A stretch of 64,000 nucleotides of DNA from Haloprofundus salilacus (lineage in GTDB: Archaea; Halobacteriota; Halobacteria; Halobacteriales; Haloferacaceae). The DNA lies in NCBI RefSeq assembly GCF_020150815.1, contig NZ_CP083723.1:1-64000 (forward strand). Reading direction: 5' to 3'. Below the pieces are notes generated by a model. That model made no database searches. It was not told the origin of the DNA and saw only the letters and a program-made list of their open reading frames with translations. How positions within the stretch are numbered: position 1 is the first letter of the stretch; each line of letters starts with the position of its first letter. A program made the translations under genes and the position numbers. This document shows, piece after piece, positions 35,877 through 42,798 of the stretch.

Positions 35877-36386
35877 TTAGACCGTAAGCACCGGAATCGA
35901 CGTCGACTTGCGGACGCGGTCGGCGACGCTCTTCGGGGAGAGGAAGCGTCGGAGACCGGTCCGGTTCGGTTCGCCGACGACGATGAGGTCGACGTCGTTG
36001 TGCTCAGCGTACTGTTCGATCTCCTCGGCCGGCGTGCCGTAGCGGAGGCGCTTCGTAACCGACACGTCGCGTTCGGCGGCGACGTCCCCGACCGCGTCGA
36101 GCGCCGCTTCCGCACCGTCTTCGCGCCGTTCGACCACCATGTCCCAGTGATCGACCGAGGCGTTCATCCGTACGACCGACAGCGCGTCGACCTGCGCGTC
36201 GTACGCGGCGGCCAACGAGAGCGCAACCCCGCTCACCGTCTCGTTCGTCTTGTCGTCTACTGCGACGAGGATGTGCTCGAAGAGACCGTCCTCGTCAGCG
36301 GTGCTCGTCAGCCCATTGAACTCATGTTCGTATTCCTGCTCGCTGATGGTGGTTGACTCGTCCGTGAACGCCGAGTGTACTGCCAT
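35877..36386 (-). CDS. Universal stress protein with N-terminal extension
   Basis: A 169 aa UspA protein from the ATG at 36386 (MAVHSAFTDESTTISEQEYE). The Usp fold begins about residue 38 (FEHILVAVDDKTNETVSGVA), and the C-terminal motif VVGEPNRTGLRRFLSPKSVA is a variant of the ATP-binding loop lacking the usual second glycine pattern. The first 35 residues are acidic and unusual for the family. It is divergent from the FilR1-like regulator gene, sharing a short AT-rich promoter region (36387-36555). Confidence 0.85.
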   Translation of the reverse strand: MAVHSAFTDESTTISEQEYEHEFNGLTSTADEDGLFEHILVAVDDKTNETVSGVALSLAAAYDAQVDALSVVRMNASVDHWDMVVERREDGAEAALDAVGDVAAERDVSVTKRLRYGTPAEEIEQYAEHNDVDLIVVGEPNRTGLRRFLSPKSVADRVRKSTSIPVLTV

Positions 36387-36555
36387 TACCTCTCGATTAG
36401 GGCCAGATAATGATATAGCTGTCCAGAAAATCATTCGAGATACTTTGGAAATTCACGGTATCCGCGCTACTCGCTCCGCGAATGGTATTCACGGCGTGAA
36501 TAGCCGCGTCGGTCTACCTCAACAGCTAAGCCGGCGGCCCCGGAACCGAACAGGC

Positions 36556-37350
36556 ATGACGGACCCGCTCGAGGAAATCGAGTTCCTCGCGCGCTCGCAG
36601 AACCGAATCCACGTGCTCGACGCGCTAGCGAGCGGGCCGCGCACGCGACGCGAGTTAGAATCGGATATCGGCGCTTCACAACCTACCCTCGCACGGATTC
36701 TACGCGATTTCGAAGAGCGACACTGGGTCGAACGGCGGGGGACGCAGTACGAAGCGACGCCGTCAGGCGCGTTCGTCGCTTCGAGCTTTACGGACCTGCT
36801 GGCGAACGTCGAGACGGAGGTTCGGCTTCGAGAGGTAGTTCAGTGGCTTCCGATAGCACACCTCGACGTCTCATTCGAGCAGTTTGCCGATGCGCGCATC
36901 ACGCGGCCGACGCAGACAACGCCGAGCGGACCGTTGAAGCGAGCGTTGGAACTCTCGGCGAACGCCGACCGCCAGCTCATCGTCTCGTACGTGCTCAACC
37001 ATGAGATGCTCGAGACGCTTCACGGAGCGGCCGTTGAGGGGACGCAGTCCCTCCGCGGGGTACTCACGCGCGAGACGGTAGAGCTGCTCCGTCGCGACCC
37101 CACCTCGTGGCGGCGGTTCCGCGAGCTGCTCGACTCCGAGAACGTCGACCTTCGCCTCGCCGACGAATCGATTCCGTTCGCCATGGGTATCGCCGACGAG
37201 ACGGTCTACTTCTTCCTCCGAGACGACGAGGGGTTGTTGCGAGCGCTGCTGGAGTCTACCGACGACGACGTTCGAGAGTGGGCCGTCCGGACGGTCGACG
37301 AGTATTGGGACCGCGGTGTCGACGTCGACCCATCTAATTTCGAGTCGTGA
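36556..37350 (+). CDS. Winged-helix transcriptional regulator (FilR1-like)
   Basis: A 264 aa regulator. The N-terminal winged helix (about 1-75) reads IEFLARSQNRIHVLDALASG, TRRELESDIGASQPTLARIL and ERRGTQYEATPSGAFVAS. The C-terminal domain of about 160 residues resembles the methanogenesis regulator FilR1 domain (DUF1724), with LIVSYVLNHEMLETLHGAAV and VETVYFFLRDDEGLLRALLE-like elements. The start at 36556 fits the usual MTDPLEEIEFLARS. The target is unknown; the divergent stress protein gene is a candidate. Confidence 0.86.
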   Translation: MTDPLEEIEFLARSQNRIHVLDALASGPRTRRELESDIGASQPTLARILRDFEERHWVERRGTQYEATPSGAFVASSFTDLLANVETEVRLREVVQWLPIAHLDVSFEQFADARITRPTQTTPSGPLKRALELSANADRQLIVSYVLNHEMLETLHGAAVEGTQSLRGVLTRETVELLRRDPTSWRRFRELLDSENVDLRLADESIPFAMGIADETVYFFLRDDEGLLRALLESTDDDVREWAVRTVDEYWDRGVDVDPSNFES

Positions 37351-37522
37351 CCTGCGTTACCAAAACGAGCCGAACGGCTGCCCATGGTCAACTGGGGTCC
37401 ACCACGACTCAACCCGTGTGATTGAGACACTCGCTTTGGCGAGGAGTGGAGCGCTAATAATTGCGAGCTGTTTCTAAACATCTCTCACGGAGTTCTTCAT
37501 TCGGTATAGTGATATGTATTCA

Positions 37523-37533
37523 ATAATATAAAC
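37523..37533 (+). promoter_or_regulatory. TATA-like element before the lower-GC membrane protein gene
   Basis: AATAATATAAA sits in an AT-rich block (about 37480-37560), roughly 35-55 nt ahead of the start codons at 37566/37587, in good position for a haloarchaeal promoter. Confidence 0.4.
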
Positions 37534-37565
37534 TACCCTTACAATTCAAGAGAGGCTAATCGGTA

Positions 37566-38525
37566 ATGCGTACTAGGCAACCAATTATGGACCGTCGAGA
37601 CACAATATCAACACTCCTTGTGCTATTCGGCGTCTGTCTCCTCGCCATCGGGTTCGCTATCCTCGCAGATCTTCTCTCTCATCCAGCGCTTTCCTTCGTA
37701 GACGACCTTGGTGGTTCGACCCTTCTCGCAGGGAACTTCCTCTATGGAGGCTACGCGCTTTTTGAGATTGCACGATACGTCGCCACCGACGGTGGGAGAC
37801 GCGATTCACCTCTCGTTTCAGACCGACTCAACATCATTTCAGGACGAAATCCAGAAGAAAAGCCAATCCGTGGCGCAGGCCGGTCTGGACGCTGGGTCAC
37901 ACTTGTCTACGCAGGATTCATTGGACAACTGCTGTGGATCGGACTCGCGGTACTGTCCGTCGGCGACGATGGCATACGACTGTTTGTACGTACCGTTGCA
38001 GTTGGGTTGCTCGTACTTGCTGCCCACTACGATATGGGGTATCTCGCAATCCACGCACGCTGGGGGATCCGAGCGAAATGGACGCTCGGGTTGTTCGTCT
38101 TCCCACTCAATCTAGTCGTCACCCTACTGTACCTCCATAAACGCCAGCACGTTCTCACCGATGACACGCCACAGCCTCCCGAATCGAATCCCGAAGGAGT
38201 TCGAGCGTCACTAACTGGCTGGGGATGGCATATTTTGATTGCCCTTTCGATTTTTCCACAGGCGTTGGTCCTCGGTAGCTCAGCGTTTACAGTGGATGAC
38301 AGCTTCGTCGTCGCCGCCCTTGGCATCGGGGGATGGATTCTGCTTCCGATCTCGATGGGACTCGATATTCGACGACTTCAGAGCGCAGGCGTTTGGAAAC
38401 CAATCCGGACGTACTGGCTGCTTGGTGCTCTCGTCCCGCTTCTCAACATCGTCGTCGCAGTCGGGTATTTGCTCCGACGAAACGAAGTTACGCAGTGGAG
38501 ACCGAGTGGCAACTCGACGGCCTAA
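37566..38525 (+). CDS. Multi-pass membrane protein, function unknown
   Basis: A 319 aa protein with about eight helices, starting MRTRQPIMDRRDTISTLLVL; an ATG at 37587 (MDRRDTIS) is an alternative start. Two similar halves can be seen, each containing a three- to four-helix bundle with a basic loop (LLYLHKRQHV in the first half and VGYLLRRNEVTQW in the second), suggesting an internal duplication. Third codon positions are less GC-rich than in the neighbours, pointing to transfer from outside or accessory status. No family recognised. Confidence 0.75.
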   Translation: MRTRQPIMDRRDTISTLLVLFGVCLLAIGFAILADLLSHPALSFVDDLGGSTLLAGNFLYGGYALFEIARYVATDGGRRDSPLVSDRLNIISGRNPEEKPIRGAGRSGRWVTLVYAGFIGQLLWIGLAVLSVGDDGIRLFVRTVAVGLLVLAAHYDMGYLAIHARWGIRAKWTLGLFVFPLNLVVTLLYLHKRQHVLTDDTPQPPESNPEGVRASLTGWGWHILIALSIFPQALVLGSSAFTVDDSFVVAALGIGGWILLPISMGLDIRRLQSAGVWKPIRTYWLLGALVPLLNIVVAVGYLLRRNEVTQWRPSGNSTA

Positions 38526-38707
38526 TTTGGGGATTCCGTACATTCGCTATTCGATTTCCGTTTTGTCGCTCAACAAACGCGGCAGATGCACCATCACGAT
38601 GGCGCACGTACCGTGAGATGAGTCGCCATCGAAAGCCCGAGTTGCGTACCTTCTATCCTACGAAGCAGATTAACTAACGCGACTACAGTGGAAACTGCAC
38701 TGATACT

Positions 38708-40027
38708 TCACTCGTCGTTCGGCCCGAGATATCCCCACGCCTGAAGCCGGTCGCCGTCGCCATCGATCCATCGCTCGCCGATATCGTCTCGGTAGTACAT
38801 GTTGGGTATGACGATGTCGTCGATTCGGGTGTACGCTTGCTCTCTCGCGTCTTGCATGGTTTCTCCTTTTCCAGTGACGACCAGCGGCATCCCGTTCTCT
38901 CCAGCGACGCGCCACTGCCCGTCGACGTTCTTCGCATCTTCGATGTGGATGCCCTCACGATCGTCGGTCTTGAAGACTACCGCGGCGTTGCGCGAGTTCT
39001 CCTGATACGCCGTCTCGTCGGTGAATGGGAACGGCGGCAAGACGACGCGAACACCGATCTGGTATCCCCGGTGGACGTCGAGAGTTGGATTCTCGCCGTG
39101 GGCGAGCTCGTAGAAGAACTGTCCGGTAGGCGACTCGAAGGACTCCTGCTGCAACGTGATCGTCGGATAGCCGAATCTCGGGGTGAACTCGAGAGGGTTG
39201 ATTCCTCGATCGTTGACGATACAGTTCAGGTCGATACTTCCGACGTACCCCTCCGCTGCTAACCACTCTTCCAGTTTTCCGAGCGTAGCCTCGAACAGTT
39301 CGTTGCGCCCGCACCAGAACATCGAGGTTCCCATTTCACCCGTCGAGGGACCGATGTTTCCGGGGAATAGCTTCTTGTGCTCGAAATTGATGTTCACCTG
39401 GTCTACGAACCTCTCGCCGTCGAAGAACCCGCAGACGGCGACCTCGACGCCGTCGACCTTTCGCTGAAGCTGAAAGCCCTTCATGCGGTGTCCCCACGCC
39501 TTCTTGTACGCTTGGAGGACATCGATCACGTCGCTTCCGTCGTCCTCGTTTCCAACGTAGAGAAGTCGCTTGACGTTCTGAACTTCCCCAAGCGGTTTGA
39601 TAACGTACGATGCGGGATTCCGTTTTACGAACTCAATCGCGTCGTCGAAGTCGTGAAACACCCGATCTTCGATGGTGTCTACGCCGTGTTCTTCCAGTAC
39701 GTCCATCGCGAAGCCGCGGTCTTCTTCGAGACGATCAGTATTCGGCGTCCCACCAACTACAGCCTTCCCTTGCTCGCGGAGTTCCTGAGCGAACGCGCCA
39801 GTGCCGATATCGGAGCCGACCCAGATATCGTCGAAGACGATTACGTCGGCCCACTCGACCTGCGCTCTCCAGTCGTCGGTTTTCGGGACAAACCCGTCTC
39901 CGATCTCCCGGTCGCTTTCGGCCTCGATATAGAGCTTCACGTGGTGGCCTTCCTTCTCGACCTGCCACGCGAGGTCCGTAATCAGTGCGGCGTCGGCAGA
40001 AACGAAAAGAAAGTGTTTGGGGTTCAC
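38708..40027 (-). CDS. ATP-grasp enzyme related to phosphoribosylamine-glycine ligase
   Basis: A 439 aa protein with an ATP-grasp fold: an N-terminal Rossmann-like domain (MNPKHFLFVSADAALITDLA), the linker motif VGGTPNTDRLEEDRGFAMDV, the ATP-binding lysine region ASYVIKPLGEVQNVKRLLYV, and the metal-binding INPLEFTPRFGYPTITLQQE. The C-terminal domain resembles PurD (YQIGVRVVLPPFPF). It lacks the GGREHA motif of housekeeping PurD, so it is probably a specialised carboxylate-amine ligase, not the purine enzyme. It lies in an accessory segment beside a gene of unknown function and an IS element. Confidence 0.78.
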   Translation of the reverse strand: MNPKHFLFVSADAALITDLAWQVEKEGHHVKLYIEAESDREIGDGFVPKTDDWRAQVEWADVIVFDDIWVGSDIGTGAFAQELREQGKAVVGGTPNTDRLEEDRGFAMDVLEEHGVDTIEDRVFHDFDDAIEFVKRNPASYVIKPLGEVQNVKRLLYVGNEDDGSDVIDVLQAYKKAWGHRMKGFQLQRKVDGVEVAVCGFFDGERFVDQVNINFEHKKLFPGNIGPSTGEMGTSMFWCGRNELFEATLGKLEEWLAAEGYVGSIDLNCIVNDRGINPLEFTPRFGYPTITLQQESFESPTGQFFYELAHGENPTLDVHRGYQIGVRVVLPPFPFTDETAYQENSRNAAVVFKTDDREGIHIEDAKNVDGQWRVAGENGMPLVVTGKGETMQDAREQAYTRIDDIVIPNMYYRDDIGERWIDGDGDRLQAWGYLGPNDE

Positions 40028-40213
40028 GGTCTTGCTTCAGGCAGCGAAACCTTAAGTCAGGGAGTAATTAGTCTCTACAGTGACTGACGGATTTTCTATG
40101 ATAACTGCCGTGTGAACTACCCTCCCCTACTTGCTCACGACTTCGCTCGCTCGGTGAGGTCGGAAGCTCCACCTCGAATTACGCTGAAAGACTGCTGGCA
40201 ATCTGTGAGGGAC

Positions 40214-40822
40214 CTAGTGAAACCGTTGTTCGGCTTCGAGCGCCTCACGCACAGCGTCGTCGAGGCGCTTCCGTAACTCGTCGCTGAACTCTTCGATGTG
40301 CGAATCCTGCTGTACTACTTCCAGTGAATCCCAGTCATCGGTCTCAGTTGCCGCGTACAGTTGTGTAAACTTCCCGCCGTTGTTGCCGTACGTAACCACG
40401 ACCACATACGGTTTCTCCTCTTCAGTTCCTTCCGGGGAGTGTCTCCCGCCCCACTCCTCGATTTCGGTGACGCTCACCCGATCGAACGTTGTGAGTTCTG
40501 CACTCAGTCCACCAGTTCCGAGGCGCTGAATCAACTGTTCACGATCCCATTCGCGTGTCTCGTTGGTCTCGGTGTCCCTCCCCGTTACGGTCTCTTCTGT
40601 GATCGATTCGATAACCCAGTGCGTGAGTAGTGGTCCGGCCATCTCAGCAGTTGTTCGAGTGCCGGTGTCACCTTCTTGGATACGGTCACCTTCCTGAACC
40701 CGGATATACCGTGGGTTTGACGCTGGAAGATCGATAAATATCTCTCCTGGATCCGTATTCACTAATGCTTCGACGCCGTCGACCGTTCTGGTTTCCATCG
40801 TTTTCTTGGTATGTTCGCTCAT
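40214..40822 (-). CDS. Hypothetical soluble protein
   Basis: A 202 aa acidic protein from the ATG at 40822 (MSEHTKKTMETRTVDGVEAL). It starts with a beta-rich N-terminal half (FIDLPASNPRYIRVQEGDRI, THWVIESITEETVTGRDTET) and ends in a long helix DELRKRLDDAVREALEAEQR. The pattern EWDREQLIQRLGTGG recalls small haloarchaeal proteins that read like modified DNA-binding or nuclease inhibitors, but I recognise no family. The open frame runs 54 codons further upstream with Arg/Cys-rich sequence that I do not believe is coding. The gap of about 186 bp before the PurD-like gene holds no gene. Confidence 0.62.
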   Translation of the reverse strand: MSEHTKKTMETRTVDGVEALVNTDPGEIFIDLPASNPRYIRVQEGDRIQEGDTGTRTTAEMAGPLLTHWVIESITEETVTGRDTETNETREWDREQLIQRLGTGGLSAELTTFDRVSVTEIEEWGGRHSPEGTEEEKPYVVVVTYGNNGGKFTQLYAATETDDWDSLEVVQQDSHIEEFSDELRKRLDDAVREALEAEQRFH

Positions 40823-41087
40823 GATTGGTGGCTCTAGTGTCTCGGACTCAGAGAGCAGAAGGCAGTCGGCCTGATTCGTGCGTTCGAGCGGGGCGGTCCA
40901 CATCCGTCTGGATAACACCCACTGAATCAACGAACGCTGTTCTCGATTTCGACCACACGCATCCCCCCCTCCCCTGAGGGACACCCGCGAGACGGTTCAC
41001 TCTGTCGTCAATTCTCACAGTGCCCCGCCCCGAGGCACTCTGCCTTGCCCGCCTGTAGAGATGCCATCTTTCTACAAGCAGGGAATC

Positions 41088-41103
41088 CCGGCCTTTAGGC
41101 CGG
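41088..41103 (+). repeat. Palindromic end, left of the TnpB element
   Basis: A perfect 6-bp stem CCGGCC-TTTA-GGCCGG, preceded by GCAGGGAAT and followed by GAGGGAATGTAACA. It has the same layout (GGAA, palindrome with TTTA loop, GGA-ATGT) as the right ends at 42595 and 55335. It may therefore be either the left end of this element or a right-end remnant of another copy. Confidence 0.6.
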
Positions 41104-41132
41104 AGGGAATGTAACACAGTACTGACCAACCA

Positions 41133-41270
41133 CTACTCGGTAGCAGGGCCGGAATCCAACTCGCGTTGCGCATGAAGAAGCATACCCTTCCACGTTAGCC
41201 CGTGGCGCTTCTTCGTGTCTTTCAGACTCTCGTACTGTTCCTCGTCTACTTCGATGTTGATGTTCTTCAC
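41133..41270 (-). CDS. 45-residue RHH-like protein associated with TnpB
   Basis: Starts at a GTG (41270) and reads MKNINIEVDEEQYESLKDTK, then KRHGLTWKGMLLHAQREL and a short tail. A beta strand followed by two helices matches a minimal ribbon-helix-helix DNA-binding fold. It is divergent from tnpB (54 bp apart), the position taken by tnpA in complete IS605 elements. It may repress tnpB or help at the ends; this is inference. The ATG-started 60-codon frame that covers the same DNA in another register is Arg/Cys-rich and is a shadow. Confidence 0.72.
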   Translation of the reverse strand: MKNINIEVDEEQYESLKDTKKRHGLTWKGMLLHAQRELDSGPATE

Positions 41271-41324
41271 GTCTCATGGTTTGTGACCGACGGTGTTAAG
41301 TTTGACTAATACCAAACTAACATT

Positions 41325-42533
41325 GTGTCCGAGACGGTGACGAAGACGCTACAGGCCACGCTCGCCACGCCCACTACGGGCAAAGAGCAACGCCTACAGC
41401 GACTCTTGGACACCTACCGCGAAGCACTCCACGACGCCTTCGACGCCGAGGCGAACACAATGTCTGCCGTCAACGACGTTGTAACGCCCTACGACCTGCC
41501 ATACCAAGCCAAAGATGCGCTCAAATCCTACGTCCCGAAACTTCGCTCGACGTACAACGCCGAGGAGTTAGACGCCGAGCATCCGCTTCGACTCGTCAAC
41601 CGGGCCGCGAAATTCGACTACTCGGAGGAGCGTGAACACGGCTTCGTGTGGCAGGCCCCGCAACCCGGTCGCGGGACGAACTTCTGGATTCCACTCTGTA
41701 TCAATCCCGAACAGGAGTCACTGTGGTTCGACCTGCTCTCTGAAGAGGTGAAGGCAGGCGAGTTGCGCCTACAGCGACACCGCACTTCGTGGGAGTTGCA
41801 CGTCACCGTCGAATACCCGGTCGAAGAACCGACCGACTCAGACGATGAGACGCACATCGGTTTCGACGTTGGTGAGAGCGCGTTGATAACGGGCTGTGCC
41901 CTCAAACGCGACGTACCACGGAAGCCGATGCTCGTTAGTGGCAGTCGGGCGCGACACCGCCGCAAAGAGATGTTCACGATACTCCGGCGGCTACAGTCGA
42001 GAGAGGCCGCCGAGTGGCGTGTGGACGAACGATTCGACCACTACCAAAATGTCCTTACGGATATTGTCGAGAAGGCGTCTCGGCAAGCCGTCGAGTATGC
42101 CCACCTGTTCGAGAATCCGGTTGTCGTTCTCGAAGACCTGTCGTACATCCGTGAGCGGTTGGACTATGGGAAGTTCATGAACCGGCGGCTTCACGCATGG
42201 GCGTTCGCTCGGCTACAGGATCGAATCGAAGACAAGGCGACCGAGGCGGGGATTCACGTTGAGTACGTCAACGCGGCGTACACCTCCCAAACCTGCCACG
42301 CTTGCGGTCGTCTCGGTCGCCGTGATGAGCAAGCGGAGTTTGTGTGTCCACACGACGACTGCCACGTATCGAAGTTCCAAGCAGATATTAACGCGGCGGC
42401 GAACATCGCTGGTCGCGTAGACCCGTGGGGAGAGAGCGTCCGTTGGGAACCCGGACGCGATGACTCGCCACAGGATGGGAGCGCCTGTGACAGCGCCGCA
42501 GTCCACCGAGAGACGAGTCCGAGAACCGGATAG
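41325..42533 (+). CDS. tnpB: TnpB RNA-guided endonuclease (IS200/IS605 family)
   Basis: A 402 aa TnpB, the transposon nuclease ancestral to Cas12. The RuvC-like active site is intact: GFDVGESALI (first Asp, near residue 184), VVVLEDLSYIRER (Glu, near 270) and DINAAANIAG (last Asp, near 360). The zinc ribbon CHACGRL/CPHDDC lies near 327-347. The start is a GTG at 41325. The length and all motifs are complete, so the protein is probably active. Third positions are less GC-biased than in core genes, consistent with mobility. The C-terminal 40 residues are low in conservation, as expected where the guide RNA overlaps. Confidence 0.93.
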   Translation: MSETVTKTLQATLATPTTGKEQRLQRLLDTYREALHDAFDAEANTMSAVNDVVTPYDLPYQAKDALKSYVPKLRSTYNAEELDAEHPLRLVNRAAKFDYSEEREHGFVWQAPQPGRGTNFWIPLCINPEQESLWFDLLSEEVKAGELRLQRHRTSWELHVTVEYPVEEPTDSDDETHIGFDVGESALITGCALKRDVPRKPMLVSGSRARHRRKEMFTILRRLQSREAAEWRVDERFDHYQNVLTDIVEKASRQAVEYAHLFENPVVVLEDLSYIRERLDYGKFMNRRLHAWAFARLQDRIEDKATEAGIHVEYVNAAYTSQTCHACGRLGRRDEQAEFVCPHDDCHVSKFQADINAAANIAGRVDPWGESVRWEPGRDDSPQDGSACDSAAVHRETSPRTG

Positions 42534-42594
42534 ATGACGTTCTCGGCGTATTCGGACTGAAACCTGCCAAGCCGGATTCCTTTCGTAGGGGAAG

Positions 42595-42624
42595 CCCCGC
42601 CGTTTACGGTGGGGAGGATGTCAC
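42595..42624 (+). repeat. Right end of the TnpB element
   Basis: The hairpin CCCCGCCG-TTTA-CGGTGGGG (42595-42614, one G-T pair) is followed by AGGATGTCAC. It lies about 60 bp after the tnpB stop. This form (GGGGAAG, hairpin, GGATGTCA) is shared with the solo copy at 55335. The DNA just after it would be the guide segment of the omega RNA. Confidence 0.7.
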
Positions 42625-42798
42625 GTCGACACTTCCGGAGCACGAATTCGTAGTGGGGCGGCGACGCCGACCTAACCGTAGATGGGCGCTCAGTCCCCTT
42701 CCTCGAGGAACGAACGGCGTCAGCCGTGAGCGAACAGCGTGGGTCACTGACCACGGACAGCAATGCCGCTCAGGCGAAATACGGTACCGTCTCAGAAA

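Larger units (their letters stand above)
41080..42624 (+). mobile_element. IS200/IS605-group (IS1341-type) element with tnpB but no tnpA
   Basis: The element contains a divergent pair: a 45-residue RHH-like gene on the minus strand and a full-length tnpB on the plus strand. No tnpA (HUH transposase) is present, so it could move only with TnpA supplied elsewhere. Hairpin sequences mark the ends: CCGGCC-TTTA-GGCCGG near the left and CCCCGCCG-TTTA-CGGTGGGG near the right. The 3' end of tnpB plus the right end is expected to encode the guide (omega) RNA; overlapping sense RNAs from such loci are known in Halobacterium. Exact ends are uncertain. Confidence 0.75.
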
